Of a DNA stretch of 64,000 nt, positions 1-11,970 are shown piece by piece. Every line of letters starts with the position of its first letter. The first letter of the stretch is position 1. The position numbers were made by a program, and so were the translations under genes. This DNA comes from Dasypus novemcinctus (Eukaryota > Chordata > Mammalia > Cingulata > Dasypodidae). The notes under the pieces are model-generated. The model had not been told where the DNA came from. It searched no databases and worked only from the letters and a program-made list of their open reading frames with translations. Location: assembly GCF_030445035.2 (NCBI RefSeq), contig NC_080688.1, positions 63,315,949-63,379,948 on the forward strand, given 5' to 3'.

Positions 1-1020
1 TTGCAAGCTTATTTTAAAAAATTATTCTTGGATTTGGTCTTTCATTAATATAGCAGGCTAAATAACCAAATTTAACCCTCCAAATGAAAAATAATACTAG
101 ATTTAAAATTAGATTTAAATTAATCCATGACACTAAGTGACCTTAAGCTATTTTTTTCATGGGCCTCTGCAGGGAATAGAAGGCAAAGCCCAGGGCCTGC
201 CTGAAGAGATAGATCCTCCTGAGCTAAAAGCTGAGATTTCACTGTAAGGATGAACCAGAAATAAACCCATCCCTGGCACCTACCTCCCCTACCCCACCTT
301 GTATGAGTAGACTACAAGAAAATCAACTGCTCGGTCCCAAGGGAAAGGAGGGGTAGAAAGTACCTCAGAGATTTTGGAACCACAAACCTGGAGCCAGTTT
401 GCAGACCAAATTCACAGTCTAGTGACTACCTCAGACATACCTATGGTATGTCTTCAGAAAAACCTTCAAGATTTGAGAGTCATCTTGACTAACAGATGCC
501 TGGCTAAAGCAAATGCTGATCTCCATGAGATATTAGTTTCAGTCCAAACAGCAAAGAAATCCCAAATATAAGATCAAATAAAATTCAAAGAATAACGAGC
601 AAGTAACCTAAGGGAACGAGGCATCACAAGGGAGAACCTAAAGAAACAAGACTGCATAAACAATCTTGTAGGGGCTTCAGATAATGAAATAATCAGACTA
701 CTATAAAATGCCTACATATTTAAAGAATAAAGGACATGACAGAAATGTCTGAAGAAAACATGGAAGACCAACAATGCACAGATTCAGAGAGCTCAATGAA
801 TTCAAAGCAAGATAGATAAAAATAAATTCACCGCTAAATCCTTGTTGAACACTAAAGGCAAACAGAAGATCCAAAAGGAAAAGTTGGACTACTTTCAAAA
901 ACAGAAAATTGACAGATGACATTACATCAGTAATAATGGCAGTCAGAAGACACTGGAATAATAAAATCAAGGTGTTGAATGATAAAAGCTGTCTATATAG
1001 TGATATATCAAAAAGAAAAA

Positions 1021-1387
1021 CGTCATGACTAAATTGGGGTTATAACAGTAATATCAGGCTGGTATAAACCAGAAAACAAATTAATGTTATTTATCACATT
1101 AATAGATTAAAGGAGAAAAATTATATATGATCCTATCAATGCAGGAAAAGCATTTGGTAAAATTCAACATCTATCACACTAAAATATTCTAAGCAACATA
1201 AGAATGGAAGGGAACTTCATTAAGCTGATAAGAGTAACAACAAAAATCAACTTCCAACTTGAGATTTTTCAGTAATATAAGTATTCCCTTTGAGACTGGG
1301 AATAAGACAGGAAGTTGCTATCACCATTTCTATTTAACATTGTAAAAGAGATCTTTGCAAGTGCAGTAAGGCAATAAGAAAGTATAA
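1021..1387 (+). mobile_element. L1 ORF2 fragment, first part
   Basis: Plus-strand LINE-1 sequence from the reverse-transcriptase part of ORF2, recognisable from the stretch around 'ttaatagattaaaggagaaa' and 'gcaggaaaagcatttggtaa'. It carries many stops and indels and is not coding. It continues after the insertion at 1400-2141. The sequence from about 360 to 1020 is probably upstream L1 sequence of the same copy but is too decayed to place; positions 1-360 show nothing I recognise. Confidence 0.75.
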
Positions 1388-1399
1388 GGATTGGAAAGG

Positions 1400-2141
1400 G
1401 GAGCAGATGTGGCTCAAGCAGCTGAGCACCTGCTTCCCACACAGAAGGATGGATCTGGAACCTTGCAAAAAGTCCACGTCATTCCGTACCCTCCAAGATG
1501 GCTGCTGGAAGACTCTCGCAAGAAAAAGTTGGAATGAGATTTCCTCCTGAAGTCAGGAAGAGCTCGGGATCTCCAGGGGCCTTATTATTGGGCCCTTCTG
1601 GGGGATTGATAGGTGGGGTAATCAACCAAAACAGCAAACAGCTGGAACTCTTCCCAAGCCATTAGCAAAGGGGAGGAATAAATAGTGGTTTAAAATCAAG
1701 TGCAAAGCCTCACTTGTGCTCTCTTGCCTTCGCCCTGTCCCAGTGCCTGTCCTGGTGCCAGTCCATGTGCCTGTTCCTGCCTCTGTACCCTGCTTTTGTC
1801 ATTTTTCCCCTGCCATGATGGCCACACAAGTAAAACCTGGGCATTTATTATCACTCTTCAGCCCCTTCCTCTCTATCTGGGACCCATGATCTGTTATTTT
1901 GTCCCATTTCTCTTCCCTCTCTACCTTAAGAAATTACAGGCCTAACTAACTAACATGCTCTTGAAATTCATTTCTGCAACACAGTCAAGAACCTAGACAA
2001 AAAGTGGTTACAAAACCAACTCAGATGAGCTAATGTGGCTCAGTGGTTGAGTGCCGGCTACGCACATATGAGGTCCTGGGTTCAAACTCCAGCCTTGGTA
2101 CCTCGAAAACACACACACACACAAACAAAAACAACAACAAG
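1400..2141 (+). mobile_element. Composite insertion: two tRNA-SINE heads around an LTR-like block
   Basis: The direct repeat ggattggaaagg occurs at 1388-1399 and 2142-2153, so the 742 bp between entered the L1 within that duplication. At the left is a tRNA-like SINE head (gagcagatgtggctcaag, to about 1470). At the right (about 2015-2140) is a second head (gagctaatgtggctcagtgg) with a CA/A-rich tail. Between them (about 1470-1990) is a GC-richer block with a TATA-like 'aataaatagtgg' near 1677 that resembles an ERV LTR; its ends are unclear. The same head-linker-head order occurs at 35070-35290. Confidence 0.6.
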
Positions 2142-3988
2142 GGATTGGAAAGGAGAAACAAAACTATCATTTTCTTAGATGATATGATTGTATATACAGA
2201 TGTTCAAGAATCTAAGACAAGTAAATAAAATAAGCATTTAGTAATTAATATTAAAAACACCACTTGCATTTCCATGTCACCAACAAATAGTTAGAAAATG
2301 AAATAACAAAAAATAAAGATATTACTTGCAATAGCACCATAAAATACAAAATACCCAGGAAAAATCTAACAAAAGATGCCAAGGTCTTTATGGCAAAATT
2401 ATAAAACTTTAATGAAAGACATAAAGAAGACAAATACATAGAAACAGCATTTTCATGAATTGAAAGACTCAACACTGCAATTTTCCCCATAATGATCTAT
2501 GGATTCAAAGCAATTCCAATCAATACCCCCAAAAAGTGTTTTTTGGAACTTGATAAGCTGATTCTAAAAATTATATATCAGTGCAAATAGCCAAGGATAG
2601 CAAAGACACTTCAGCCAAGACTGAAGAATAAAAATAGAATGTGATATCTTGTAGTTAGGTTCAGTATTAACATATAGAGATAAAAATATCAATGGAATAG
2701 AAGAGAAAACCTAGGAAAAGATCCCCATGTATTTAGAAACCCAATGAGAGAGACAGTATTTCAGATTAGTGAAGAAGGAAGTAGTCAATAAAACGATGTT
2801 AGTACAATTGAATATTCACATGGGAAAAAATGAAATTAGACTCCCACATCACACCAAAAAAACTATTTTTTTCCAGGTAGATTAAACAACCACATGTTTA
2901 AAGCAAATCTATAAAATTTTGGATAGGAGAATATCTTAATGACTTGAGGATAGTAAAGATTTCCTAAACAAAATATAAAAAGTACAAACCATAAAAGAAA
3001 AGACAGATAAATTCAACTATATTATATTATTAAAATCTTGCATTCATCAAGAGCACATAAAGAGAGTTAAAAAAGGAGTAAAAGAACTTTTTTTCAGCAT
3101 GTTAAGTGAGAAGGAATCAGAAGCCAGGAAATATAAACGATAAATTTAAAAAAAGACAAAGAATCCAATAGAAAATGGCATAAGACTTCAACATATCCTT
3201 TACAAAAGAGAGAATCTGAATAGCAAATAAACAAATGAAGATGCTCAACCTTAGGTGGGGGGCGGGTTGTAATCAAAGAAATGTAACTTTAAACCACAGT
3301 GAGTTCATAATAACAAAATACTAAACAGATTGGCAAAATCTAACCCTGACAACACCAAAGGTTGTCAACAGGAACTACTGTATTCTGCTAACAGGAGAAT
3401 AAACTAGTACAATCCAGTTTAAACTGGAAACCAGTTTAACATCACCATATCCTACAACCCAGCAATTCCACTCTCAGAGCATCGTTTGTAATAGCCCAAA
3501 ACTGGAAACCATTCTAATTTCCATCAACAACAGAATGGGTAAATCAATTGTGGTGGATTCATACAATGAATACAAAAAGCAGTGGGAATGAATGAACTAC
3601 AGTTACACATAGCAACCAAGATAAGTCCCAGAAATCTATGAGAATAGAAGAAGCATTCACAAAAGCACACATAGTGTGGTTTTATATGACAACATTCGAA
3701 AACAGAAGCATATAAAGGTGAAAAAACTGTAAAGAGAAGCAAAGGAATGATTATCACAAGAGTCAGGTTATTCACTCCTTCCAGGGGTAGGAAGGAGCTG
3801 CAAATTGGGAGGAACACAAAGTGGGGTCTCTAAGGTCCGGCAATGTTCTATGACCTAGATGGTAAGTATGGGTGTTTTTAATCTTATTATAATTATTGCT
3901 TATTATAATTATTACTGAAACCTTATATTATGTTTTATATACAATTTTGTGTAGATATTTCAAAGTAAAAAAAAAAAGTCTTGTATAT
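2142..3988 (+). mobile_element. L1 ORF2 remnant and 3' end
   Basis: Resumes the L1 at 'ggattggaaaggagaaac' exactly where the first part stopped, runs through decayed ORF2 (for example 'gattcaaagcaattccaatc' near 2502) and ends in an AT-rich 3' UTR with poly-A near 3967-3978. Frequent stops show an old, dead copy. Confidence 0.85.
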
Positions 3989-4105
3989 TTTAATAATGTT
4001 TCATATATTTAATATAGTTACAAAAAACTAAATTAGTCCAGACAATTATACTGACAACATAATAACCTCCCACTCCCAAAGTATTCTGATTTTTAAATAA
4101 ATCCC

Positions 4106-4476
4106 AGGAAACGGACTTTGGCCCAGTGGTTAGGGCATCCGTCTACCATATGGGAGGTCTGCAGTTCAAACCCCGGGCCTCCTTGACCCGTGTGGAGCTG
4201 GCCATGCGCAGTGCTGATGCGCGCAAGGAGTGCCGTGCCACGCAAGGGTGTCCCCCGCGTGGGGGAGCCCCACGCGCAAGGAGTGCACCCATGAGGAAAG
4301 CCGCCCAGCGTGAAAAGAAAGAGCAGCCTGCCCAGGAATGGCGCCGCCCACACTTCCCGTGCCGCTGACGATAACAGAAGCAGACAAAGAAACAAGACGC
4401 AGCAAATAGACACCAAGAACAGACAACCAGGGGAGGGGGGGAAATTAAATAAATAAATAAATCTTTTAAAAAAAAA
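4106..4476 (+). mobile_element. DAS-type SINE
   Basis: A tRNA-derived head with an A-box-like region (ggcccagtggttaggg) and a B box (gttcaaaccccgg), then the long body with 'cctgcccaggaatggcgccg', an (AAAT)n tail and poly-A. A short duplication aaatccc flanks it. This is the armadillo DAS-SINE layout. The ORFs across it are chance reading of the GC-rich body. Confidence 0.9.
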
Positions 4477-4661
4477 TCCCTGATTTTGTTTTATAAGATG
4501 TCTGCCAGGGGAGGGGGAAAAAAAAGCCTGCAGAGGCATTTTTATATATATCTCAAAATCTCTGGTCAATCCAGGTTCAACTATAAAATCCCTTGTGTAA
4601 GATTACTCACGTATTAGCCTATTTCTGATCTTTATTGTTATCTTTTGGCAAGTAGGATCTT

Positions 4662-5051
4662 TTTAAAAAGATTTATTTTTAACCCCACCCCCAGCTTCTC
4701 TGTGTCCATTCACTGTATGTTCTTCTGTGTCGGCTTGGATTCTTGTCAGTGGCACCAAGAATCTGTGTCTCTTTTTGTTGCATCATCTTGTTATGTCAGC
4801 TCTCCATGTGTGCAGTGCCACCTCTGGGCAGGCTGCACTTTTTTCGCGCAGGGCAGCTCTCCTTATGGGGTGTACTCCTTGTGGGTGGGGCTCCCCTACG
4901 CAGGGGACACAAGGAGTGGCAGGGCATTCCTTGCACACATTGGCACTGCATGTGTGCCAGCTCACCACATGGTCAGGAGGTCCTGGGTTTGAACCCTGGA
5001 CCTCCCATGTGGTATGTGGATGCTCTATCAGTTGAGCCAAATCTGCTTCCC
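4662..5051 (-). mobile_element. DAS-type SINE, reverse
   Basis: A reverse-oriented copy. It starts with the complement of the tail and ends with the complement of the tRNA head ('ttgagccaaatctgcttccc'). A 13-bp target-site duplication, caagtaggatctt, is exact at 4649-4661 and 5052-5064. Confidence 0.9.
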
Positions 5052-5140
5052 CAAGTAGGATCTTAACTTCAGACGTGACCCACTTCATTCAGGACTCATT
5101 CAGGGTTCATTCAGGTGGGTCTTAATCCTCTTACTGGAGA

Positions 5141-5442
5141 CCTTTGCCACACAGGGGTGTCCCCCACATAGGGGAGCCCCATGCACAAGGAGTGTGCCCC
5201 ATAAGGAGAGCCACTCAGCGCAAAAAAAAGAAAGTGCAGCCTGCCCAGGAATGGTGCCGCCCACACGGAAAGCTGACACAACAAGATGACGCAACAAAAA
5301 GAAATAGATTCCCATGCCGCTGACAACAATAGAAGTGGACAAAGAAGACAACGCAGCAAATAGACACAGAGAACAGACAACTGGGGTGTGGGGGGGAGAG
5401 AAATAAGTGAAAATAAATAAATCTTAAAAAAAAAAAAAAAAG
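5141..5442 (+). mobile_element. DAS-type SINE lacking its tRNA head
   Basis: Starts in mid body ('acacaggggtgtcccccaca') and runs to the (AAAT)n and A15 tail. The tRNA-like head and promoter boxes are absent, so this is a 5'-truncated insertion inside the LTR. Confidence 0.85.
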
Positions 5443-5744
5443 CCATAGACTCACAGAAAATGCTGCAGCGACAGAAAGAAGCCACAGAGCAGACCAACAC
5501 AGAACTATCCGTAGGCCCAGAGGAGAGGGGAGAGACAAAGAGGCCCCCATTAAACCCTGCCATGTGCTTGATTGCCTAAAGCTGAGATGCGAAAGAAAGC
5601 ATCTTTAGATGATGCTGCCATATGCCTGATCACCCACAGCAGCAACTTGGTGAGAGGTAGCATCTCCTGATGATGCCTTAATTTGGGCATTTTCACAGCC
5701 TTGGAACTGCAAGCTTTTACCCTAACAAATTCCCATTATATACT

Positions 5745-6152
5745 GATATTCTACTATGGAACTATTGTGATTAGTAGTTGAAGAAGTTGTAGCACTGATG
5801 TGGAGACAGTGGCCACGGTAGCTGCTGAGGGTAGGGAGAGGGAAGAAGAGATATGATGTGGGGGCATTTTCAGGACTTGGAGTTGTCCTGGGTGGTAATG
5901 CAGGGACAGATGCTAGACATTGTATGTCATGCCATGGCCCACTGGGTGGCCTGGGGGAGAGAGTAAACTACAATGTAAACCACTATCCATATGGTGCAGC
6001 AGCGCTCCAAAATGTATTCACCAAACGCAATGACTGTGCCACGATGATGAAAGAGGTTGTTGATGTGGGAGAAGTAGGGTGAGGGGGGTGGGGGCTATAT
6101 GGGGACCACATATTTTTTTAACATAACATTTAAAAAAAAATAAAGAAAAAAA
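5745..6152 (+). mobile_element. L1 3' UTR fragment
   Basis: Contains the same 3'-terminal sequence type as 50795-51535 and 54151-54910: 'gggggcattttcaggacttgg', a G-rich tract near 6080-6096, an AT-rich end and poly-A. It interrupts the LTR between 'cccattatat' and 'aagctaatccatttctgg'. Confidence 0.65.
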
Positions 6153-6552
6153 AAAGCTAATCCATTTCTGGTATATTGAGCTGGCAGCCTTCAGCAAACT
6201 AAAACACTCTTCAAGATACTTCACAGGACATCCCCCTTTAAATATACCAGGGGCATCTCAACCCAAGTCCTTTTCACCTCAATTCGACTCTTTTCTGTGA
6301 TCCTTATGTATGAATGGTAGCATCATAAACCCACATGTACCAACTAATCTCGCCCACTGCTTCCTTCATCCAATTAGCCAAATACTTCCAGTTCCATCGC
6401 CTAAAAAGTCTCAAATGCACTCATTCTGACCGTTACTACAATATCTTAGTTTGAAATCATCACCTCTCATTCAGCTTACTTCAACAACTTCCTAAATGTC
6501 CTCTCTGCTTCCAATCTCCTATTTCCAGACCAAAATCCATTTCCTGAAATGC

Positions 6553-6750
6553 ATTAGTACAGTGGCAAAGTATAACAGCAAAGAAGATAGATATGCCTGG
6601 GTTTGAAACCCAACTCACTAGCCACGTGTGAACTTGGGCACATTTTTTAACCTTAGTTTCGGTTTCTTCACTGAGGAAAAAGGAAGAATAAACACCCACC
6701 TCCAATAGGTAGTTAGGATTAAAGAAAGTAACACATGTAAAGCACTGTGA
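6553..6750 (+). mobile_element. MIR SINE
   Basis: An old MIR copy: the phrase order 'gcctgggtttgaaacccaac', 'gtgaacttgggcac', 'aaccttagtttcggtttctt', then 'gttaggattaaagaaagtaa' follows the MIR consensus. It is diverged and has no clear duplication. Confidence 0.7.
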
Positions 6751-7079
6751 ACACTGTTCTACACATAGAAAAAGTGATGTGTGTGTGAGGGTACATGATT
6801 ATATCAGGTGCTACAAAAATTACAAGATAAACATGATGTAATTTCCTAAAGTATTAATATACCTTTAAAATACAAGAAAGCATGCATATTAAAATAAGGA
6901 TATAGTGTGGTATCTAATTAAAATTTGCATAAATATTTCAATAAAAATTGTCTCCTGGGAGGTTGGGCCATCGAGACTCCTGGGAAGTACAAATTCTCCT
7001 TCCTTCCCTATATGCTTCTAGAGGGAAAGTCTAGAATCACTATTATACATTTCAACAAAAGATGTTACTTCGTCACTGC

Positions 7080-7560
7080 ACAGTTAAAAATCCTCCCATC
7101 GCTCCCACCGCCCTCAGGAAAAAGTCTGAACTATTAACACTGGTGTACAAAGCCCTGGTTTACCTCTCTAGCCCACTTGTCTCTACTAACAGCACCAAAG
7201 TTCCAAGGCTCTGCAATCTGCTGGGAGTCCTATACGCTACCTCCCTCATGGCTGGACTTCAGTCCTAAACCACTTTGCTACCCTGAATTCTACCACCCAC
7301 CTACATCCCTTACCCTGGCCAATTCCTTCAGTCCTGCGGTCCCGGCTAAACATTTCCCCGGGTTTGCCTTCCCCGACTCCAATTCTTTTTCCCTCAGGCT
7401 GTGCTAGAACCCTCCATGTGCTCCCACTACATTTAAAACTGTATTGGAATGGCCTGGTTTCTTATCTGCGACTCTCCAACGACGCTGTTAAGCTCTAAGA
7501 GTAAAGCTACTGTGTTGCCTTTTCCACACAGGCGTTCAACAAAGACTTCTGAATTAAATA
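7080..7560 (+). mobile_element. L2 LINE fragment
   Basis: Pyrimidine-rich sequence ('cccatcgctcccaccgccct', 'tgtgctcccactacattt') that ends in a 3' L2-type 'gcgttcaacaaagacttctg'. It borders the CpG island but is only a diverged ancient repeat. Confidence 0.6.
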
Positions 7561-7689
7561 AACGCATGCGACCCGGTCTCTGAAACTGAAAGGAATTAAA
7601 GAACACAAATCTTTCTAAACGAATTTAAGGATGATCCCCTCCACCTCCTTAAACTTAGGGCAGTCCAGACTCAACCAGCAATCTCAAGG

Positions 7690-8400
7690 CAGGCGGGTAG
7701 AGACCTCGGAGCCCTGGTGCGGCAGGACAAGGAGTGGGAACGGGTGCTCAGAGTTGGTGTCTGCACCCTGGCCCGGCCCAAGTTCTAGGACCTGGCAGTT
7801 GCCAGACGGACCTGAAAGGCCCTTATCTTCAAAATATAGTCCAAAGGCACGTTCCGAAGAATCACTAACAAACCAGAATCGCACCCAACCCGGAGAACAG
7901 TAGCCCCGCTCCCCTACCCGGAAGCCTGGCAGGAACGCCGGGCGTCTTCATCCGCGCACGCGCGGTAGCGCAGCGTCCATGGGGGCGGCCTCCGGCGAGA
8001 GGGGGTGGGACGTGCTCTCCGAGCGAGCGCGCGGTTGGCCCGCGCATCAGGAAGGGAGAGGGATTGGCTTGAGGCAGCAACCCTTATTTCCCCGAGCCGT
8101 CTCACAAAGAAAGGAACCTACAGGCGGTCACCCGTCCCCTATTCCTCCTCTTCTTAACGCCCTTGGGCGGCTTTCCAACCCCACTCCGCAAGCCGTCCTC
8201 AGGAAAGGCCCCTGCTAAGAGGAAAGTAAGCACGACGGCGCCGTAGGCAGCGTCCCCACTGCCTGCCCGAGACCGCCGCCGCAGCTAACCTGATTGACGC
8301 CGGAAACTGGGCCCAGGACTGCACCGGAAGTCCCGCCTCTATCCGCTGCATCCATTTCCGCCTCCCCCCCCCCGCCCCCGCATTCCCCATTTGACCTTAG
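7690..8400 (-). promoter_or_regulatory. HDHD2: CpG island, probable HDHD2 promoter (minus strand)
   Basis: A dense CpG block contains a full NRF1-type palindrome (CGCGCACGCGCG, 7953-7964), an ETS-type ACCGGAAGT (8323-8331), GC boxes and inverted CCAAT boxes near 8061. No coding exon is recognisable. In human 18q21.1 the next gene downstream of IER3IP1 is HDHD2, on the same strand, with its promoter a few kb past the IER3IP1 3' end. The spacing here (about 3.6 kb) fits. A non-coding first exon may run from about 8395 to 8290, ending at a weak donor (ATCAG then GTTAGC). The link to HDHD2 is inference from synteny; that this is a promoter island is firmer. Confidence 0.65.
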
Positions 8401-11400
8401 TTTCCTTCCTGATTGGGATACTAACTATCAGGTCTTGTCCTAGTTCTGCACGGTCTTTGAGAAACGGAAGTGTTTTCAGAGACCTGCTCTAACAAAGGGC
8501 TCAGCCTGTTAGGGCCCAGAGGCAGGAGGAAAAGAAAAAAACCTTTGGTCAGAAGCTGTTTCCCATTCTATAGTAATATTGTTGAACTATTAATTTGCCT
8601 TGCCTCCTCTCCTTTACTCCACCACTTATTGCCCAAATTTCTTCCCATTCTCGAGGGGTAACTCAGAAATTATCTCCTCGATATTTCCTTGAAACACCCA
8701 AGTGTCTGAAGTCATCATGTCTTCCTTTGCTAATTGAATGGTAACTGGCAATATTGCTGTCCCCACTAAAGACTAAGTCGGTGGGCGACAACACTTGTTT
8801 CCAGCAACAGCTGTTCCGAAACCTAACGCTGTCAAAGCTCGCTCTCATTAGCGCTGCCACAAGCCTTGCCCATCTGGCCCTTGTGGGGGCAGTATCTTGG
8901 TGCACATAAAACCACCACCTTCCCTCTTCCCCACACAGGTCGGGAATCCTAACTTGTCTTAGTTCAAATAAAACCCTTGAGTGCAGACAAGGGCACCTGG
9001 TTATGTACCCCCTATAAAAAGCGACTTAATGAATTTTCTAGAGCAGTCTGGCCTAATAGGATGCACACGATTACATACAGGGAACCCACTGACAAAACTG
9101 CTGTTCTACCCTTCTTAAACTGGGGACCTATATGCTACTGGAACACCATCCAGCACCCACCCTGGCAGTTTGAGTTGTAAGCCTTTGTCCCCTGTCCCAC
9201 AGACCTTATGCCTTTCCTCCCCAATGGGCCTGGAGATTGTTTTTATCTTTTATTTGTTGAGTCTTAAGTTTTCCATATGACGGCCTATTTAACCAAAGGG
9301 GGAAAGAACCTGGTGCTATTTCCACCTTGAGAACTAGGTGCCAAGTCTTTGATCAGATTAAAACACCACGAAAGGATTTTAAGCATTTTAAGGATTTTTT
9401 GTTCTTTTGCTTTGGCTGCATTGTGGAAAATGGACGAGCAAGATGCCAACATGGATGTGAAGTCATCAGATAAGAGACTACTGCAGGACAAGAAAGATGA
9501 TTGAAATAGAATTATGCAGAAGTGGAGCAAAGAGGACAAATGCAAGAGATCTCTAGGAGGTAAAACAGAAATTGATAAGATTTGAAAGACAGAGGAAGGC
9601 ACTGAAATAATTATTAGATTCCAGACTTGGAAAAGTGTCATTCGTTCCCTATGATGTGACAAAATGGGGCAGGACTAATAGCTTCCTCCTGATCAAAAGA
9701 CTCAAAATTACTTTGCTCCCAAAGGACAAAATGAGTTAAAAAGGATGGGACCATAAAAGGGAGGGGATAAAGGAAGTATCAGACATGAAACAACAATGGA
9801 TTCCAAAAACTTACTTGACCATTGATACCCTTGGACATTGCCCACCACGAGCCCCAGGTCCTTGCACAGTATGTTTTCAAAATATCTAATATCTAGTGAC
9901 CAGAGACAAAGGAAAATTTTAGCAAAAAATAATCCCATTTTGCTTAGTATCAAAATTTTATTATTGGTAATAACTTCAAAAATATAAGTTAATGAGAATA
10001 TGATTTACTTTACCAAAAAATATTTTACTTCAGGACAACATCTCTTTGACTGGGGTACATTTAGAATCAAAGGTTAGTGAAATGGAAAAGACATATATAG
10101 ATCATCTGGTCTAAATTTCTATTATTATTGACCAATTTTATCGATGAGACAACCAAAAACCATATTAGGTCCTAGGAAATTTCTGTGCTTTAAGTCACAT
10201 GTTAAGATTTTCTTGGCATATTAGAAATATCTTGCCTCCTACTCTTTTTTTTTTTTTTTTTTTTTTTCCTCCTACTCTTTTTACCATTCAAATATCTTTC
10301 TTTCTCTCAAGTTACTTCATGGGAATACATACATTAACACACAGTGATTGTATATATTCATAGAGCATAGCTCACATTGCCTACCCTTACTGTATCTGAA
10401 GCAGATTTAATAATTTTTAACCATGTTTTTGAAAACTTAGGGTTTTGTGGAAGTGCTCCCAGGAAGCTTGGTAAGAGTTGGGTGGAGGATGAAAAATGAG
10501 CCCTTTGGGCTCTTCCCCTGCTTCAACTAAAAATAAATAAACCAAGCTGCTCTCATCTGTTTTAGAAACTGGAGTATTACAGTTCTGTTAATACTCCTTT
10601 GAAAATCTGGTTCTGTCACTACCAATCAAAATTTGAAACCACTGTATTAAGGATTAGAGTAAAAATTCAGTTAACATCCATAGGCTAGAGCCAAGATCCT
10701 TCACATCAGACCAGAGGCATATAGATGCAGGGCGAGAATACATAAGGACTATAAACATTATGGACATCTGGGGTTCAGAATGATCATAGTTAATTCTGAG
10801 AATGGATAAAGGGGAGAATGTAGGTAGGCAAACAGGTACTTAAGTTACAGTCTATTAAAATATGATACTATGGTTCCTGAATCAGAACTGCCCTGGGGAA
10901 ACCTTACAGATTTCCTTCAGGCATATTAAAACTCGAATTGTGTAAGTGGCATCCAGGTGTGAAATATTTTGATGTTCAGTACCTCTTTTTCCTGAGAACT
11001 ATTTTGCTACTGAAAACTCTTGACACCGCCCTGCTATGACTGCTCCCCAGTGAAGTGTGAATTTAGGTACTATCCCAATACTAAACTAAACATAAAGGTC
11101 TATGTGTCTTACATGAAATGGCATCAGACCAGGTGTGTGTCCTTTTTTCTTTTTACATTCTGCATTGCTCACAGCATATGGAAAAATGGGAGTGTACTCA
11201 ATTAACTGCTTCTTTTTAATTTGTTCTGTGGCTTAAACTTGGGACTCATGCATCAGCTCTTTTTAAATCCAAAACACTGCCTTTAAGTGGCAAATATGGT
11301 AGTTACTCACATGAGCCAAGTAATCAAGTAAAAATTCCTGGTATATTTCCTTGGTTCAGCTGCAAGCCCAACACCCAGAGATCATCCATCTCTTACTCGA

Positions 11401-11970
11401 GTATGGCCAGTAGGCATTCAATATCTGCTCCAAAGTTTTAGAAATAACTTAAACCATGGAATAAAAAGTTGCTAATGAGTACTCTTGATGTATGTCAACA
11501 ATTCAGTTTATCCATTTAAGAAAAAAAAAGATTGGGAATGTTTCCTTTCATTAAATCTGTGCACAGCAATTTTACAGCAAGTATATTATACACAAAACGA
11601 GGTTAACTCAGTTAACACTGCAGGTATGTACTATGTACAAACGTTCTCCTATAAACAAGGATGTCATTCCACCCCTTGATAGCGTCCACAAAAACCATTA
11701 CATAGTTTTAAACTTTTTGCACAAAATTATATTATGGGATGAGCAAATAACCTCACAAGATAGCCTAAGACATAAAAACAAAACCAAACAAAACAACTTA
11801 TCCGGCATAAATGTTCTACTGTCAGACAGAACGAAGAATTAAACTTACAAACCTTAATGTTTCCACCAAGAAAACAGAAACATGTTTCTTTTGTAGGTAA
11901 AACCTTCACAATAAAGTCTTTTTACATAGTGTAGTTTAATTGTGATTGTTTAGGATTGCTCTTGTAGGCT
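8401..11970. other. Spacer between HDHD2-type island and IER3IP1 3' end
   Basis: No exon is recognisable. Around 9420-9640 there is degenerate old-repeat-like sequence, and at 10235-10282 a poly-T tract flanked by direct repeats (separate entry). The remainder is unique-looking AT-rich DNA. The part below 11973 may still include distal IER3IP1 3' UTR. Confidence 0.5.
10235..10282 (-). repeat. Poly-T tract inside a 15-bp direct repeat
   Basis: The string cctcctactc plus T5 occurs at 10235-10249 and again at 10268-10282, with only more T between (T run 10245-10267). This is the form expected of a retrotransposition in which little but the poly-A tail was inserted, on the minus strand. Replication slippage is a possible alternative. 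Confidence 0.75.

Larger units (their letters stand above)
5060..6206 (+). mobile_element. MaLR-like LTR split by a SINE and an L1 tail
   Basis: Pieces at about 5060-5140, 5443-5744 and 6153-6206 read as one LTR-like element ending in 'agcaaactaaaaca'. The reverse complement of this end starts the solo LTR at 19925, so they belong to one family. A 5'-truncated DAS-SINE and an L1-like 3' tail interrupt it. The left boundary is not clear. Confidence 0.6.

Noticed and set aside
4111-4175. tRNA-like sequence with A and B boxes
   Set aside because: It is the head of a DAS-SINE, as are those at 30132, 40148 and 57826. It continues into a SINE body with a poly-A tail and is not a tRNA gene.
4093-5563. 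Several ORFs of 80-158 codons on both strands
   Set aside because: They run through GC-rich DAS-SINE bodies, and near-identical frames recur at every SINE copy in the window. They are repeat shadows.
1-7689. Search for the first HDHD2 coding exon on the minus strand
   Set aside because: Nothing encoding the expected haloacid-dehalogenase N terminus was seen. The exon probably lies left of the window.
7865-8390. Overlapping ORFs of 60-80 codons in the CpG island
   Set aside because: CpG-rich DNA is poor in stop codons; these frames show no homology and overlap on both strands.
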